Below are positions 39,576 to 49,153 of a stretch of DNA of 52,267 bases, in pieces. A model generated the notes under the pieces. It did not search any database, was not told where the DNA came from, and worked only from the letters and a program-made list of their open reading frames with translations. A program made the translations under genes and the position numbers. How positions within the stretch are numbered: the first letter of the stretch is position 1; the number at the start of each line of letters is the position of its first letter. The stretch is from a virus. Location: positions 1-52,267 of IMG/VR virus record IMGVR_UViG_3300037041_003046. One strand, written 5' to 3'.

Positions 39576-41927
39576 ATGCAGGCCACCGTTTACGCCAATC
39601 TCACCACTCGCAGGCTGACCACGACGCTTGGCGGCAGCGCGATTTCATTCCCGGCTTTCGTCCAGGGTGACAAGGTGCGCATCGGACTGCGCTTCGCCGA
39701 ATCGCTCGAAGGCTCACCCATCGAGGTCCAGAGGATTTTGACGCACATCCGCGCCTCCATCGGATTTGTCGATGCCCGCCCGACATCTGGCTTCTTTGTG
39801 CTGCGAGTGGACGGTCAAGACACCGCGCCGATCCCTCACGACGCCACGGCGGGCACTGTGCAAACCTCTCTCGCCGCCATCGGATTGGATGACGCGGTGG
39901 TCGGCAAACAGGATGGCTCGTGGATTATTTCCACCGGCCTGCAGGAAATCGCGCTGTCCGGACATTCTGCCGGGGGACTGCTCTCCGAATTGCGGCCCGT
40001 CTCTTTCGTGCGCGTTCGCTCGACGCAAGTGGCCGGACAATATCGCCACGAGGTCCGGCTCGTGCAGGCGCCGCTCGCATCGACTGCGAGCTTCGAATTG
40101 ATCGTGCCGCCCGCACCCACCGTGAGCGAGGTGCAGGCAGGCGGAGCATCGGCCACGACGCTCTGGCCCGAAATCCAGGCACTCAAAATCCAACCGACCT
40201 TCAAGGGCACCTATCAGTTGCGACGTGGGTTCAAGAAAACCCGCGAATTGTCGGTGGATGATGGCCCCGAGGAAATTCAGGACGCGCTCACGGTGCTGGC
40301 TGACGATGGAGGATCATTCTCCGTCAGCAACCCGGCGACCAACATCGCCCACATCACCTTCAACGGCGAGATGGCCGGCATTGACCAAGAGTTGATCGAG
40401 GTCGCTGTATTTTCCGCGCCGCCCGGTGATCCGACCGTCATCCTCGATCTCAACACCTCAGAAATCGCCGCCGCGCTGCGCGGAGCTGCCGAAGTAAAGC
40501 CCGACTTGGAAATTGAAGTCGCAATTCAAGATGAGAACGATCCTGACAAGACCTACACGCTCACGCCGTTCCGCGCTCCGATCTCCCTAATTCGCGAACT
40601 CAACTGGGAGGGACTCGAAACCGCCGCCAATATCGACTGGCTGCGACCTCCCTATGGCAGGACGTATGTGCCGTTCACGCCAGACCAGATCATCACCGGC
40701 TCACAGCACTACGTCGCGCCCGTCGGTGATGGCGTGAACTCGGACTTCACCATCAGTCACAACCTTGGCACCCGCGACCTGCACGTCACCGTCCGCCAAA
40801 ACGGCGGCAGTCGCGCCATCGTGGAGCCGCTGTCGGTCACCTTGGATGGCGAGGATGATCTCAGCATCACTTTCGCGGAAGCGCCCCCGCTGAACGGCTA
40901 TGTCGTCACCATTTCCACCGCAGGCCCGGTGTCCGTATTCCAAACGCACGGCCACACCATCGCCCAAATCGAGGGGCTGCAACTGATCCTCGATGACTTG
41001 GGCGAACGCGTTGAAGACCTGGAAACCTTCATCCCGACCTCGCTGCCGAGTGTCAGCAACACCCAGCAAACCGTGATCGCCGCATGGGAACTGCCGGAAC
41101 TCTTCGAGGTGTTTCCGACGCGCCAGAAGATCGAGGCAAAGGACGTGCCCTCGATCAAACCCGCCGACCTGCCACGAGTTGGCGGCCTGCTACCAGCCGT
41201 CCATGTCGATCCACTTGTCTTCACGACGGCCAACGTCCTGCCGACCTCGCCCGCGACAGGTGTGATCTATCAATACACCGACCCGACAGCTCCTCTGGTG
41301 ATCCCCGGCTATCTCGGCCGTCGCTCGACCAAGCTCAACGCCCCGGGATTCTATGCATGGGACGGTCGCGGTTTTTATCAAGTGGAACAGATCATCACGG
41401 GCGAGCAGGTGTTTTACCCGACGGACTTTTCCCGCGAGCTGTTCCGCATCCATGTCAACGGCAAGCAACTGCGAATGAGCAAGCGGCTCTCGATAGACTT
41501 CTCGTTCGTCGCCGCCGTCTTCAACTCGAACACCTTGGTTCATTGGGGAGTGGCCATCGACATCGGCTTGCCATCGGGCAATCCACCAAGCCCGAGCAAC
41601 ATCGCGGATGTCACTTTCCTACCGCCGTCGCTCGATCACAGCTTCATGCTCACGAGTATTCCTTCCTCACACGGCTTCGGCCTGCGCGTTGTCCGCAAGA
41701 TCGTCGATTCCGTCGATACCTGCGTTGTGGATCGTGTGATCTACGGAGCCACGGAAGCCACGCCAACCACGATGACCACCGCCAACTTCATCGTCCGGGG
41801 CCGCCTTGTCCGCTTCGACACCGACGACCACCAGACCGACCCACGCGGACTCGTCGCCTTCAACGGACTCAAGGCAACCCTCACCGGCGAAGAACCCGAA
41901 AGCCTCGGCAAAGCAACCATCCAATAA
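39576..41927 (+). CDS. Large tail structural protein (783 aa)
   Basis: Beta-rich throughout, with repeats of small beta modules and a domain around FTPDQIITGSQHYVAPVGDG, TISHNLGTRDLHVTVRQNGG that is common at the distal end of phage fibres. A coiled-coil stretch (AQIEGLQLILDDLGERVEDL) follows. Probably a tail fibre or central tail tip protein. The next two genes also belong to this distal cluster. Confidence 0.65.
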   Translation: MQATVYANLTTRRLTTTLGGSAISFPAFVQGDKVRIGLRFAESLEGSPIEVQRILTHIRASIGFVDARPTSGFFVLRVDGQDTAPIPHDATAGTVQTSLAAIGLDDAVVGKQDGSWIISTGLQEIALSGHSAGGLLSELRPVSFVRVRSTQVAGQYRHEVRLVQAPLASTASFELIVPPAPTVSEVQAGGASATTLWPEIQALKIQPTFKGTYQLRRGFKKTRELSVDDGPEEIQDALTVLADDGGSFSVSNPATNIAHITFNGEMAGIDQELIEVAVFSAPPGDPTVILDLNTSEIAAALRGAAEVKPDLEIEVAIQDENDPDKTYTLTPFRAPISLIRELNWEGLETAANIDWLRPPYGRTYVPFTPDQIITGSQHYVAPVGDGVNSDFTISHNLGTRDLHVTVRQNGGSRAIVEPLSVTLDGEDDLSITFAEAPPLNGYVVTISTAGPVSVFQTHGHTIAQIEGLQLILDDLGERVEDLETFIPTSLPSVSNTQQTVIAAWELPELFEVFPTRQKIEAKDVPSIKPADLPRVGGLLPAVHVDPLVFTTANVLPTSPATGVIYQYTDPTAPLVIPGYLGRRSTKLNAPGFYAWDGRGFYQVEQIITGEQVFYPTDFSRELFRIHVNGKQLRMSKRLSIDFSFVAAVFNSNTLVHWGVAIDIGLPSGNPPSPSNIADVTFLPPSLDHSFMLTSIPSSHGFGLRVVRKIVDSVDTCVVDRVIYGATEATPTTMTTANFIVRGRLVRFDTDDHQTDPRGLVAFNGLKATLTGEEPESLGKATIQ

Positions 41928-41929
41928 TC

Positions 41930-42679
41930 ATGGCCATTCCCGTCATTTCCAACACCACCTCCGTCCTCGGCTATCGCAAGGGGCAGTATTTCGAGTATCA
42001 GATGCAGGCGACCAACTCGCCGACATCGTGGACTGCGAGCGGCCTGCCGTCGGGCATGTCGATCAACTCGTCTGGCCTCGTGAGTGGAGCGGCAATCTCC
42101 GCCGGGGTGTATCTCGTGAAAGTCATCGCCAGCAATGCTACCGGCCCCTCCGCGCCGCTGGAAGTGGCGATGGGTATCGAAGATACGAACTTCAATGACG
42201 GCATCGGCATCGAGGTGAACATCGACCTGCGATCCGGAGCGGTTTCGGTCCCCGGCATCACGCCTTCGTCGGGCCAGAACGCGAGCCAAGCCGTCATGTT
42301 CCTTAAATACGGCGACAAGGTGTTTCTTGACGTCGGATTCCTCAAGGGGGAAGAGCTGCAAACGATGGCGATGGCATCCATCGTCATGAACATCCGCGAG
42401 TTCGATGGTGAGACCGTGCTGGTTCAGAGCAACGGCGGCTTGGAAATCATCGGCACCAGCGACCGCCCGCGCTACCGCATCCTGGTCAATCTCGACACGC
42501 CGGATCTCCTCAACGCACTCGCCAACTACCAAGCCGACTATCAGACGACCTTCGACGCCATTGCCGAAATCGAGTGGCGCGTTGACTACCTCGAACCGGG
42601 AGCGCTGTCCGACGAGGTCATCCGCTCGTCCAAAACCTTCCGCCTCGCCATTGACCGCGACCTCGTTCCAAACCCATGA
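41930..42679 (+). CDS. Tail protein with Ig-like putative-Ig domain
   Basis: 249 residues from ATG 41930. Residues ~25-65 (SWTASGLPSGMSINSSGLVS and GAAISAGVYLVKVIASNATG) match the He_PIG bacterial Ig-like domain, often used for adhesion. The rest is beta-rich and ends with RLAIDRDLVPNP. Overlaps the next gene by 4 bp. Likely host-recognition accessory. Confidence 0.7.
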   Translation: MAIPVISNTTSVLGYRKGQYFEYQMQATNSPTSWTASGLPSGMSINSSGLVSGAAISAGVYLVKVIASNATGPSAPLEVAMGIEDTNFNDGIGIEVNIDLRSGAVSVPGITPSSGQNASQAVMFLKYGDKVFLDVGFLKGEELQTMAMASIVMNIREFDGETVLVQSNGGLEIIGTSDRPRYRILVNLDTPDLLNALANYQADYQTTFDAIAEIEWRVDYLEPGALSDEVIRSSKTFRLAIDRDLVPNP

Positions 42680-43125
42680 CCTACGGCTCCGGCATGATCT
42701 GGCCTCTGGCCGCCGAATACGCCCGTCGCGGGTGGGCAGTTCGTCGTGCCGGATGGGATGATCTTGAACTGTTTGGCGACACGGGCCGCGCCTTGCGTTG
42801 GGTTGTCTATCAGAACGCGTTGTTCTGGTTGCTCTATCGCGCTCCTGTCACCGGAACCAAGGTCACACGCGTCATTCGTAACACGGATTTCGTGGTCGAG
42901 GATTTCTATGCCGAGGATTGGACTGTGCTTTCACCCACCTGTTTCGATGGGGTGAATGTCACGGGTGCTGACCTCTACCAACAGGGCAAGAAGCGGTATC
43001 CGCGCCCGCTCGATGTGTCGCCCGTGGTCGATCCGCGCAACCCGAATTCGAAGTATGGCGCGTGCCCCGTAGTTCCGCTTTACGACTCCATCCGGGTTGT
43101 CACTTCACCCACGCAATCGCCATGA
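42676..43125 (+). CDS. Tad2/DUF2829-like protein, copy 1
   Basis: 149 residues. The pattern PLAAEYARRGWAVRRAGWDD at the start and DFVVEDFYAEDWTVLSP at residues ~73-90 matches the DUF2829 domain (F..A...L..G..V.R.GW ... D..A.DW.v), the family of Thoeris anti-defence protein Tad2, which sequesters the cyclic ADP-ribose signal. About 55 extra residues follow. Its position in the tail cluster is unusual for an anti-defence protein, so a structural role is an alternative. Coupled to both neighbours by ATGA overlaps. Confidence 0.65.
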   Translation: MTYGSGMIWPLAAEYARRGWAVRRAGWDDLELFGDTGRALRWVVYQNALFWLLYRAPVTGTKVTRVIRNTDFVVEDFYAEDWTVLSPTCFDGVNVTGADLYQQGKKRYPRPLDVSPVVDPRNPNSKYGACPVVPLYDSIRVVTSPTQSP

Positions 43126-45122
43126 GCATCGGACACGGCATGATCTGGCCTCTGGCCGCCGAGTATGCCCGCCGTGGATGGGCGGTGCGACGTGCGGGAT
43201 GGTCGGACGAAATCACCAACCCATTCAACAAAGCATCCTCGCTGCGCTGGATCATCTATCACAGCGGATTGTTTCATCTGACGTATCTGAACCGAGGCGA
43301 CGATTTTATTGTCGGGAACGTCAGCCGCGTGGTCCGCAACACCGACTTCGGCGTCGATGAGTTTTATGCCGACGACTGGACGGTCTATGCACCGGGTTGC
43401 TCGGCCACCCCCGCGCCCGACCAGCAGGGAAAATTCTGGTATCCAGGCGCGGTTGATGACGAGCCATACACCAACCCCACGGTGCCTGGTGCTGGCGGCA
43501 CAGAATGCCCGGACGTGCCCCCCGTCATTGACGATCCACCTCCGAACTGCGGCGGGCCATGCCAACCGCCACCCTACTGCGGCCCGAACTTCAAACTCGT
43601 AACCGGCGGTTATGATTCGTGCGGCTGCCGAATTTACATCTGTCAGCCGAAGTTTTGCGCGGATCCTCCCCTGTGTCCGCCTGGAACGACTCTGCGCATC
43701 AGTGGCTACAATGATCTTGGATGCGCGATTTGGATGTGCAGGCCGGATGATCGCCAGCCATGCGGCGATCCGCCCGAGTGTGGACCGAACACCAAGCTCG
43801 CGGTGAGCGGGCGTGATGCGAGGGGCTGCCTAACCTACATTTGCCAACCCACATTCTGCCCCGATCCTCCCAACTGTCCTCCCGGCCAACTCTCGTTTGT
43901 CGTCGGCACAGACGACCAAGGATGCTCCATCTTCGAGTGCAAGCCGGACAAACCGCCATGCCCGCCGCCGCCTGATTGTGGGCCGGATGCGAAGCCCGCC
44001 ACAAACGGAGTGGATGCCAACGGCTGCCCGACCTACGTCTGCCAACCGATCTTTTGTGGCGACCCGCTCGCGTGCCCACCGGGACAAACCAGCATCGTCA
44101 CGGGCTATGACAACGCCGGGTGCGCGATATGGGGATGCAGGCCGGATGATGAACCGTGCGGCGACCCGCCTGACTGCGGTGATGGATTCAAACTGGTGGA
44201 AACAGGAGTGGATGCCAATGGCTGTACAACCTTTGAGTGCCAGCCGACATTCTGCCCCGATCCACCTGATTGTGGTGCAAATGGCATGAGGGTTGTGATT
44301 GGCACCGATGCCAACGGTTGCAACATCTATCAGTGCCAGCCGCTACCTTGCAATGATCCTCCGCTCACATGCCCCGAGGGGCAAGTTGTCGATTGGGTGT
44401 CCTACACCGACCGAGGCTGTGTTTTGGCGTGGGGATGCAAACCGGATGATGGAGGAGGCGGCGGTGGCGGTGGGGGCGGCGGAGGTGGTGGCGGCGGCGG
44501 AGGGGGAGGTCCTCGACCACCGAGGCCACCGCCGAATCGTGACCCGGCCCAGATCACCATCGAGAACGTGACGTGGACGCCTGACTGCTTCCTCGATAAC
44601 ACCGCGCCACCATTTCAGATCCAGTTAGGATTCCGGGTTACGCTCGGCGCGGCTCCGACCGCGTATGCCAACGGCATCTATTGGGTGTCGGTCTATGTCC
44701 ACGGCAAGAAGGTGGACGCTCCCAACATGACACCGGGGCAATCCATCGACTACTCGGAAGCCGTCCAACAGGACTTGGGTAAACCCGTGCTGATTCGCGC
44801 CAACGCGTATCTGCCCATCAAGCGGATTCAGTCCAATGATCAGCACGAGTTTAACTTTCCGGACATGTGTACTGGCGAGGGATGCACCAACCCCTACGCC
44901 GTGAACTATGACCAGTTCGCATACATCGACGACGGCACCTGCGAAACCTGTGCATCGCAAGGAAAGTGCATCCCCAATGATTCCGACGAGGGAGACAACT
45001 GCAACGATGTCGGCAACGGCTGCTGCGATGGATACTGCGAAACCGCCAACGATTGCAGCCCGACCTTTCGCAGCTCTTTCACCGCCACAAATGGAACCTA
45101 TTACCCAAGCTGTTTCGGATAA
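43122..45122 (+). CDS. Tad2-like domain fused to cysteine-rich repeats and poly-glycine tract
   Basis: 666 residues. Residues 1-92 repeat the copy-1 domain (PLAAEYARRGWAVRRAGWSD, DFGVDEFYADDWTVYAPGCS). From ~140 to ~440 come about eight tandem modules of 35-45 residues with CxxP-C...GxDxxGCxxYxCQP spacing, like antistasin-type disulfide modules. Then about 20 consecutive Gly codons, a Pro-rich segment, a beta domain and a second Cys-rich C-terminus. It is probably displayed on the virion or acts extracellularly; cysteine pairs would oxidise outside the cytoplasm. Confidence 0.7.
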   Translation: MSIGHGMIWPLAAEYARRGWAVRRAGWSDEITNPFNKASSLRWIIYHSGLFHLTYLNRGDDFIVGNVSRVVRNTDFGVDEFYADDWTVYAPGCSATPAPDQQGKFWYPGAVDDEPYTNPTVPGAGGTECPDVPPVIDDPPPNCGGPCQPPPYCGPNFKLVTGGYDSCGCRIYICQPKFCADPPLCPPGTTLRISGYNDLGCAIWMCRPDDRQPCGDPPECGPNTKLAVSGRDARGCLTYICQPTFCPDPPNCPPGQLSFVVGTDDQGCSIFECKPDKPPCPPPPDCGPDAKPATNGVDANGCPTYVCQPIFCGDPLACPPGQTSIVTGYDNAGCAIWGCRPDDEPCGDPPDCGDGFKLVETGVDANGCTTFECQPTFCPDPPDCGANGMRVVIGTDANGCNIYQCQPLPCNDPPLTCPEGQVVDWVSYTDRGCVLAWGCKPDDGGGGGGGGGGGGGGGGGGGGPRPPRPPPNRDPAQITIENVTWTPDCFLDNTAPPFQIQLGFRVTLGAAPTAYANGIYWVSVYVHGKKVDAPNMTPGQSIDYSEAVQQDLGKPVLIRANAYLPIKRIQSNDQHEFNFPDMCTGEGCTNPYAVNYDQFAYIDDGTCETCASQGKCIPNDSDEGDNCNDVGNGCCDGYCETANDCSPTFRSSFTATNGTYYPSCFG

Positions 45123-45679
45123 TGAATAAGAAAGACCTCATCCCTGCGTGCCTCCAGTCGTTTCAAGACGACTCTCACTATCGCGCCAAGCTCAAGGCAG
45201 CCATGCCGATTGAATCGCATCATGCCTTCGAGTCAGTCGAACGCGATGGGATGTTTCTGCCCAACGGCATGATGTCGCAGGCGGGGCACGCACTCATCAA
45301 GCAACTCAACGCGGCGTTGCCAGTTGTTGAGGAGACCATTGCAAATCACGGCGGCGACCAGATTGTGATGCGTGCCTCTAATTATCGAAATGGAGTGAAA
45401 GCGAGGAAGTCGGCACACGCCAAGTCCCGCCAACCGGCAGCGCCGGGTTTACTCAAAAGGGCCGGGAGTCTGGCAAAAGCGATTGGTTCGGAAACAAAGG
45501 CCATGGTCCAAGGCCAACCGACTCTGACAGCACAGCAAGTGGCAGAGCGGCTGGCGGCATGCCGATCATGCGACCAACTGAGATCGAACCGGACATGCGC
45601 CAAGTGCGGATGTTTCGTCGATGCCAAGGCGCGTTTCAGATCACAGACATGCCCGCTGCGCAAATGGCCGGCCAAGTGA
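45122..45679 (+). CDS. Phage protein with C-terminal zinc-ribbon (185 aa)
   Basis: C-terminal CRSCDQLRSNRTCAKCGCFV, DAKARFRSQTCPLRKW has five Cys in a CxxC...CxxCxC...C array, the kind of end found on many phage proteins. The N-terminal half is helical and mixed. Starts by TAATG overlap. Function unknown. Confidence 0.6.
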   Translation: MNKKDLIPACLQSFQDDSHYRAKLKAAMPIESHHAFESVERDGMFLPNGMMSQAGHALIKQLNAALPVVEETIANHGGDQIVMRASNYRNGVKARKSAHAKSRQPAAPGLLKRAGSLAKAIGSETKAMVQGQPTLTAQQVAERLAACRSCDQLRSNRTCAKCGCFVDAKARFRSQTCPLRKWPAK

Positions 45680-45697
45680 TCCGGTTGACAGGCACGC

Positions 45698-46348
45698 ATG
45701 GTCGTGAAGCTCCACGTCGATCTTGAGACGCTACAACTCATCCAGGGACCGGGCCAGCGGAGCGCGGTCAGCACCCTGCGTTTCAAGCGTGGCGATGCCG
45801 CCCGCCTTCAGGTGGTGTTCCTCGAAAACGGCATCACGCCCGCCACGATTGGCGATCCGGGTAATCTCGAAATTCAGATCGGCATCAAGCCGCGAAATCA
45901 GTTCGACCGCTCCTATCTCGCACACAGCGCGGACTGGTCGATGCCATCGGAGGGCGACGACACGCCAGCCTACGGATGCACTATCAGTTTCAACACGCTG
46001 CAACTCAACTCGGCACTCAACATCGGATCACCGACTGCCGAGGAGCTTCCTGAAGTCACGCTCATGGGCGAGATCACATGGCGCGAAGGCGCGGGTGAGC
46101 CGACCAGCACGCGCACCTTCCTCGTGGTCGTAGAAAACGACGTGAACCGGGGCGATGAGGGAGTGCCCACAGATGCCGATCCGCCTTATCCGCCGCCCGG
46201 TTCGTTCGTGATGAAGTCTGACGAGGGCTTTGAAGTCACGCTGCGCGACACCCTCAAATCCTTCGATGCCAACACGGCGACCATCGACCAACTCATGGAC
46301 GTATTCGCCACCCTACTTTCCACCCTCAAATCCAAAAACGTCATCTGA
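45698..46348 (+). CDS. Phage late protein, unknown (216 aa)
   Basis: Beta-rich protein (VKLHVDLETLQLIQGPGQRS, VTLMGEITWREGAGEPTSTR) with a helical C-terminus. A TTGAC motif lies 13 nt before ATG 45698, or 19 nt before GTG 45704, which would give a two-residue shorter product. Stop overlaps the next start (TGATG). Not recognised. Confidence 0.55.
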   Translation: MVVKLHVDLETLQLIQGPGQRSAVSTLRFKRGDAARLQVVFLENGITPATIGDPGNLEIQIGIKPRNQFDRSYLAHSADWSMPSEGDDTPAYGCTISFNTLQLNSALNIGSPTAEELPEVTLMGEITWREGAGEPTSTRTFLVVVENDVNRGDEGVPTDADPPYPPPGSFVMKSDEGFEVTLRDTLKSFDANTATIDQLMDVFATLLSTLKSKNVI

Positions 46349-47202
46349 TGAAGCCGCGTAACATCATTCTCTCGCTGGCCCTCATCGCGGCGATTCAGTT
46401 CGTCGTGGGCGAGGAACGCTTGGGCGACCTCAACCGAGACTCGGTTGTCCTCACTCCCGGTGACGACATCAACGCCCCAGGCGTCACTACGAAGGACGGC
46501 TTTCCTGTGTTCGAGATTGTCGTCCCCGAGGGATATGTCGAAGTCCAAGTCCGCGCCAGTCTCACCAACTTCGAGCCGGGGTTTCTGCTCAAGAAATTCG
46601 ATGAATTCACTCACAACTACATCCCGACGGGTGTGATGGTGAACGGGCGCAAGCAATATCGGGCGCTTGGCACCCAGTTTCTGGCAGAGTGGGACGGTTC
46701 TAAATGGTCATTCGGCCAGGATGGCTTGGTCTCATTCGAAAATAACGAAGAACCGTGGAAATGCACTGTTTTCAGTTCCAACACCGGGATCGCATATTCG
46801 CTTCAGAAGGAATACTTCGTCTATCGGTTCTGCACCACGGGAATCCCGGCAGATGCCCAGTGGGGCAAAGGTTCCGGTGATCCCGATGCCTGGGTGTTCA
46901 TCGCCAACCAATCCGCCACCCCCGGCGACAACACTGAGTTCAAGCGGCAAAAATGGGACGAGAACTCGTCGCTCACCGCCCAACTGCAACCCGGCGGAAC
47001 TCCCGGCTACACCGTCCTATTCCAGCCGAGCCGGGCCAACCTCGGAGCCATCGAGTGGATGCAACAGAACCACGACAAGCTCGTCTGGATCTATCAGGTC
47101 GAATCGCCTGCCGGAAAACCCAAGCACCCGAACGGCTCGGACGTGTGGAACGCCCTTCATCCGAAGGAGTGGCGCAAAAACCGAATCACTCTCACCCCAT
47201 AA
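46348..47202 (+). CDS. Secreted protein with signal peptide (284 aa)
   Basis: N-terminal KPRNIILSLALIAAIQFVVG is a clear Sec signal peptide with cleavage near G22-E23. The mature part is beta-rich, with aromatic residues (EWDGSKWSFGQDGLVSFENN). No enzyme motif seen. First of three consecutive genes with signal peptides, an uncommon feature in a tail/late phage region. Confidence 0.65.
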   Translation: MKPRNIILSLALIAAIQFVVGEERLGDLNRDSVVLTPGDDINAPGVTTKDGFPVFEIVVPEGYVEVQVRASLTNFEPGFLLKKFDEFTHNYIPTGVMVNGRKQYRALGTQFLAEWDGSKWSFGQDGLVSFENNEEPWKCTVFSSNTGIAYSLQKEYFVYRFCTTGIPADAQWGKGSGDPDAWVFIANQSATPGDNTEFKRQKWDENSSLTAQLQPGGTPGYTVLFQPSRANLGAIEWMQQNHDKLVWIYQVESPAGKPKHPNGSDVWNALHPKEWRKNRITLTP

Positions 47203-47211
47203 CCAATACCA

Positions 47212-48276
47212 ATGAAAATGAAACCACTGACTGCCATCGCAATCACCATCATCGGCGCACTACACGCTGTTGCCGCTCAACCAACCCTCCTTGATCTCGC
47301 GAAAGCACGGGACGCCAAGGTTGTCGCAGCGCAAGCTGCGCTCACCCAGGCCCAAGCTGCTGCCGCCGCGACCAATCCTCCGGGCACCGTCGATCCCAAA
47401 CTCGTTTCTGCCGTCACCAAGGCGCAGTCGGAAAATGTCGATCATGTCGCCAAGCTGATCGGCCCTGAGTGGCGCGTGGCATGGGAAGCCAGCACGCTGC
47501 CTGACCCCGACGACCTTCTCGCGGATCGCTACATGCAGAATCCTTTCGACCTGCGGCCTGTCTGGAAAATGGAGGCGCTTACGCTCATGCAGTCCATCAG
47601 CCTACTGAAGCGTGCCGAGTTGCTCGATCACATCGCAGCCAAGCCGACGCTCATCGCGCAAGACATCGAGGTGATCCGCTATGCCGGAATTCATCGACCT
47701 GGTATTGCCGCCCGCATGGCTGAAATCGCGAAGCTCCTGCCATCGGGTGGCATCCGCGGCGAGGAATTCTATCAGTTCCGCAACATCCATGTGCTGTGCC
47801 GCAGCATCTCGCCAAACGCGTGGCTTTCGACCATGAAGGTGACCGAGTGGATCGACCTCGCCATGCAGCCGGCGCACGTATCGCCCGCCACCTTCACCGC
47901 TGGTCGCGACAAGGTAATGCTCAAACTGGCCCGCCTCCTTATCGAAAAGCGCCAGGCTCAAGGACTGCCAACCGAAGGCGCAGAGTTCGATGCGGCGTTC
48001 GTTCCCATCCTCGCCGCGTTGAAGGAACCGAAGTTCGCCGGCCTTCGCGAAATCGTTGCCGGTCTTGAACTTCCAATCACGCTGCCGAGCGATCTCGACT
48101 GGTCCGCCCAGGAAGCCGTCGCCGCCACGGTGCAGGAAGCGGCTGAGCGCAATGGAGCCTTCATTACTTCATGGGGCGAGTCCGTATCTTATGCGCAGGG
48201 GCTTGGCAGCGTGATGTTCGTCAAAGGCGAAGCCGCTTACGAAGCATGGAGGCTGGCGACCATTGCCAACGACTGA
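47212..48276 (+). CDS. Secreted protein with signal peptide (354 aa)
   Basis: N-terminal KMKPLTAIAITIIGALHAVA predicts a signal peptide cut near A21-Q22. The mature protein is alpha-helical and Ala-rich (LDLAKARDAKVVAAQAALTQ), perhaps a coiled-coil surface or periplasmic protein. Not recognised. Confidence 0.65.
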   Translation: MKMKPLTAIAITIIGALHAVAAQPTLLDLAKARDAKVVAAQAALTQAQAAAAATNPPGTVDPKLVSAVTKAQSENVDHVAKLIGPEWRVAWEASTLPDPDDLLADRYMQNPFDLRPVWKMEALTLMQSISLLKRAELLDHIAAKPTLIAQDIEVIRYAGIHRPGIAARMAEIAKLLPSGGIRGEEFYQFRNIHVLCRSISPNAWLSTMKVTEWIDLAMQPAHVSPATFTAGRDKVMLKLARLLIEKRQAQGLPTEGAEFDAAFVPILAALKEPKFAGLREIVAGLELPITLPSDLDWSAQEAVAATVQEAAERNGAFITSWGESVSYAQGLGSVMFVKGEAAYEAWRLATIAND

Positions 48277-48305
48277 TCCATCCAAGCTCCAACCACGAGA
48301 CGACC

Positions 48306-48941
48306 ATGAAAGCACACCTTCTCATCGCCGCGCTGCTCGCCAGCCTTGCGCAAGCCAAGCCGTTCCCGCCCGCACCCAGCTTGAATGAGCTGGTGGCGGC
48401 AGCGGCCAAGGATCGCAAGCACAACGCTCCCTACTACGCGGAAAGCCCCGCGCCGTCGGTAACCCCCGCAGTCATGCAGATCGGGAGGCCGGTGGAATTG
48501 CCGGTGCTGGATCGTCTCGTGGCTTTGCCCGTGAAAACGCTGCCCGCTCATCCGCTCAGCCGGACGCCTGCGGAAGCGGTTGGACTATCTTCGACTCTCC
48601 GGAACGTCGCACCGCATCCAGCCGCATCAACCACGTCACCGGTGAATCTTCGCACGCTAGTCCCGCTCATTTTCAACAAACCATCCGGGTTGATGGCGGC
48701 AAGTCCTGTGAGGACTCTTCCCGGCATTGCTCAGATGACCGTTGATCCGTTCCGGCTCAAGCTGGAGTTCATTTGGGAAAAACCGCACGGCCAGTGGATG
48801 AACCAACTGCTCAAGGATATCAACGCGGCCAAGGCGGCCGGCGACATCGAAACCTACAACGCACTCACCGCCCGCTACGCGGCATGGGCTGAGAAATACC
48901 TTCGCAGCGCCGAGCCTCCGAATCTCGACGGACTCCGTTGA
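48306..48941 (+). CDS. Secreted protein with signal peptide (211 aa)
   Basis: N-terminal MKAHLLIAALLASLAQAKPF predicts a signal peptide cut near A17-K18. Pro/Ala-rich middle and a short helical C-terminus (LKDINAAKAAGDIETYNALT). Not recognised. Third of the trio of exported late proteins; could act in the envelope during lysis or as lysogenic conversion factors. Confidence 0.6.
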   Translation: MKAHLLIAALLASLAQAKPFPPAPSLNELVAAAAKDRKHNAPYYAESPAPSVTPAVMQIGRPVELPVLDRLVALPVKTLPAHPLSRTPAEAVGLSSTLRNVAPHPAASTTSPVNLRTLVPLIFNKPSGLMAASPVRTLPGIAQMTVDPFRLKLEFIWEKPHGQWMNQLLKDINAAKAAGDIETYNALTARYAAWAEKYLRSAEPPNLDGLR

Positions 48942-48957
48942 CACCCGACCTCTGCCA

Positions 48958-49146
48958 ATGCGCCACCCAATCGACATCGACTACACGTTCAAGGCCATCG
49001 TCGGAATCGCTTCTCCGGTGCTCGGGGTCATCACGTCGCTTCAAGAGCAAGTCGAATGGACTCTGCGGGTGGCATCCCTACTTGTGGGTCTAGCCGTCGG
49101 TATCATGTCGCTCGTCAGCATGGCTCGAAAACTGAGGAGAAAGTGA
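48958..49146 (+). CDS. Small holin-like membrane protein (62 aa)
   Basis: Two hydrophobic segments (FKAIVGIASPVLGVITSL and RVASLLVGLAVGIMSLVSMA) around a short polar turn, and a basic end RKLRRK, as in small class II holins. A TTGAC box lies 20 nt before the ATG. It sits at the end of the late region just before a terminator, far from the endolysin, so it may be a second holin. Confidence 0.65.
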   Translation: MRHPIDIDYTFKAIVGIASPVLGVITSLQEQVEWTLRVASLLVGLAVGIMSLVSMARKLRRK

Positions 49147-49153
49147 ACCAATG

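Noticed and set aside
43080-44087. Minus-strand ORFs opposite the Cys-rich repeats
   Set aside because: Repetitive antisense of a repeated, GC-rich coding sequence; no start signals or similarity.
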